Below, one piece after another: positions 63,980-64,000 of a stretch of 64,000 bases of DNA. The notes under the pieces are model-generated. The model had not been told where the DNA came from and made no database searches. It saw only the letters and a list, made by a program, of their open reading frames with translations. The translations under genes were made by a program, and so were the position numbers. Numbering within the stretch: position 1 is the first letter of the stretch; each line of letters opens with the position of its first letter. The stretch comes from Liolophura sinensis (lineage: Eukaryota > Mollusca > Polyplacophora > Chitonida > Chitonidae), in contig NW_027018025.1 in the NCBI RefSeq assembly GCF_032854445.1, forward strand, positions 49,526-113,525, in the 5' to 3' direction.

Positions 63980-64000
63980 GGCTACACTGTAATGTGTACC
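63980..64000 (+). repeat. Partial B monomer at right edge
   Basis: The first 21 bp of a family B unit, in register with those before it. The array continues past the window. Confidence 0.9.

Larger units (their letters stand above)
1..64000 (+). repeat. Tandem satellite array, 549/550-bp monomer, fills the window
   Basis: The phase motif GGCTACACTG, or a one-base variant, recurs every 549 bp from 1 to 22,171 and every 550 bp from 22,171 to 63,980. The only large departure is one 207-bp excess near 2.6 kb. This gives about 116 full units and a final 21-bp stub. All units share one orientation, and no unique sequence interrupts them. The unit has no internal sub-repeat that I could see. Its length is close to three times 183 bp, so it could hold three phased nucleosomes; this is inference. 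I found no match to the 17-bp CENP-B box consensus in either strand of the two consensus units. Both ends are cut by the window. The family name and host species are not recognised. Confidence 0.98.
47361..64000 (+). repeat. Family B satellite block 2 (about 30 monomers, 550 bp)
   Basis: Unit starts run every 550 bp from 47,482 to 61,782, then 62,331, 62,881, 63,430 and 63,980. The left part (47.5-51.6 kb) is the same subfamily as 22.2-26.5 kb. The middle (51.6-59.3 kb) is a fresh seven-unit duplication. From about 60.1 to 62.2 kb the units are more diverged, with GTTTGCAACTTTTGATTTCC, AAAACACGTGTAAG and TTACTTTTCAGTCG. After 62.3 kb the seven-unit pattern resumes and leaves the window. Confidence 0.95.

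Noticed and set aside
1-64000. CRISPR array or other prokaryotic repeat system
   Set aside because: The unit is 550 bp with no short repeat/unique spacer alternation, and there are no cas or other prokaryotic genes.
1-64000. Transposon, LTR or helitron origin of the unit
   Set aside because: No terminal inverted repeats, LTRs, target-site duplications, poly-A tails or transposase/RT-like frames were seen. An ancient origin from a mobile element cannot be excluded from this window alone.
1-64000. CENP-B box in the monomer
   Set aside because: TTCG occurs (CTTCGGTAGC, ATTCGATTTC), but neither site has the required A and CGGG at the right spacing, and the reverse strand has none. Absence here does not rule out centromere function.

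Overview
The whole 64 kb window is one uninterrupted tandem satellite array. I see no conventional gene, RNA gene, transposon or unique-sequence island. The unit is about 549-550 bp and repeats head to tail on the + strand. Using the start of the motif GGCTACACTG as phase zero, I count about 116 complete units plus a 21-bp stub at the right edge. Both edges cut the array, so its true length is unknown. The long tandem array of nucleosome-scale units, with nested multi-unit (higher-order) repeats and no bacterial-type genes, points to eukaryotic heterochromatin, perhaps pericentromeric or subtelomeric. The species cannot be read from the sequence. GC is about 41% in the unit I counted, and CpG is only mildly depleted (16 in unit 1, roughly 0.7 of expectation). 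That argues weakly against a heavily CpG-methylated, deaminated genome.

The array is built from two related monomer families, roughly 85-90% identical by eye. Family A (549 bp, 1 to about 22,049) makes 40 units plus a 207-bp out-of-register partial copy near 2.6 kb. Family B (550 bp) fills about 22,050-46,756 and 47,361-64,000. A single A-type island of about 0.6 kb lies between them (46,757 to about 47,360). All three A/B switches fall inside sequence shared by both families and keep the register exactly, as expected from homologous unequal exchange or gene conversion.

Higher-order structure is layered on this. Family A has a three-unit repeat of 1,647 bp (4.6-9.5 kb) and dispersed re-copies at offsets of 4,941 and 7,137 bp. 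Family B has an eight-unit repeat of about 4.40 kb (three copies, 28.8-42.0 kb), a six-unit derivative lacking exactly two units (42.0-45.3 kb), and a very recent seven-unit duplication of 3,850 bp (51.6-59.3 kb) in which I saw only five differences. The A-to-B junction at 22 kb and its right flank recur at 46.9-48.1 kb with an offset of 25,311 bp. The B block and its junction were therefore probably duplicated as a unit.

There are no genes to work together. Open frames of 60-190 codons occur in most units, but they are by-products of the repeat: many begin at TTG, they are broken by stops and frameshifts in many copies, and they vary mostly at amino-acid-changing sites. The most informative signals are two blocks of about 75-80 bp nearly identical between A and B, the mapped exchange points, and three patches dense in one-base indels that look like consensus error.
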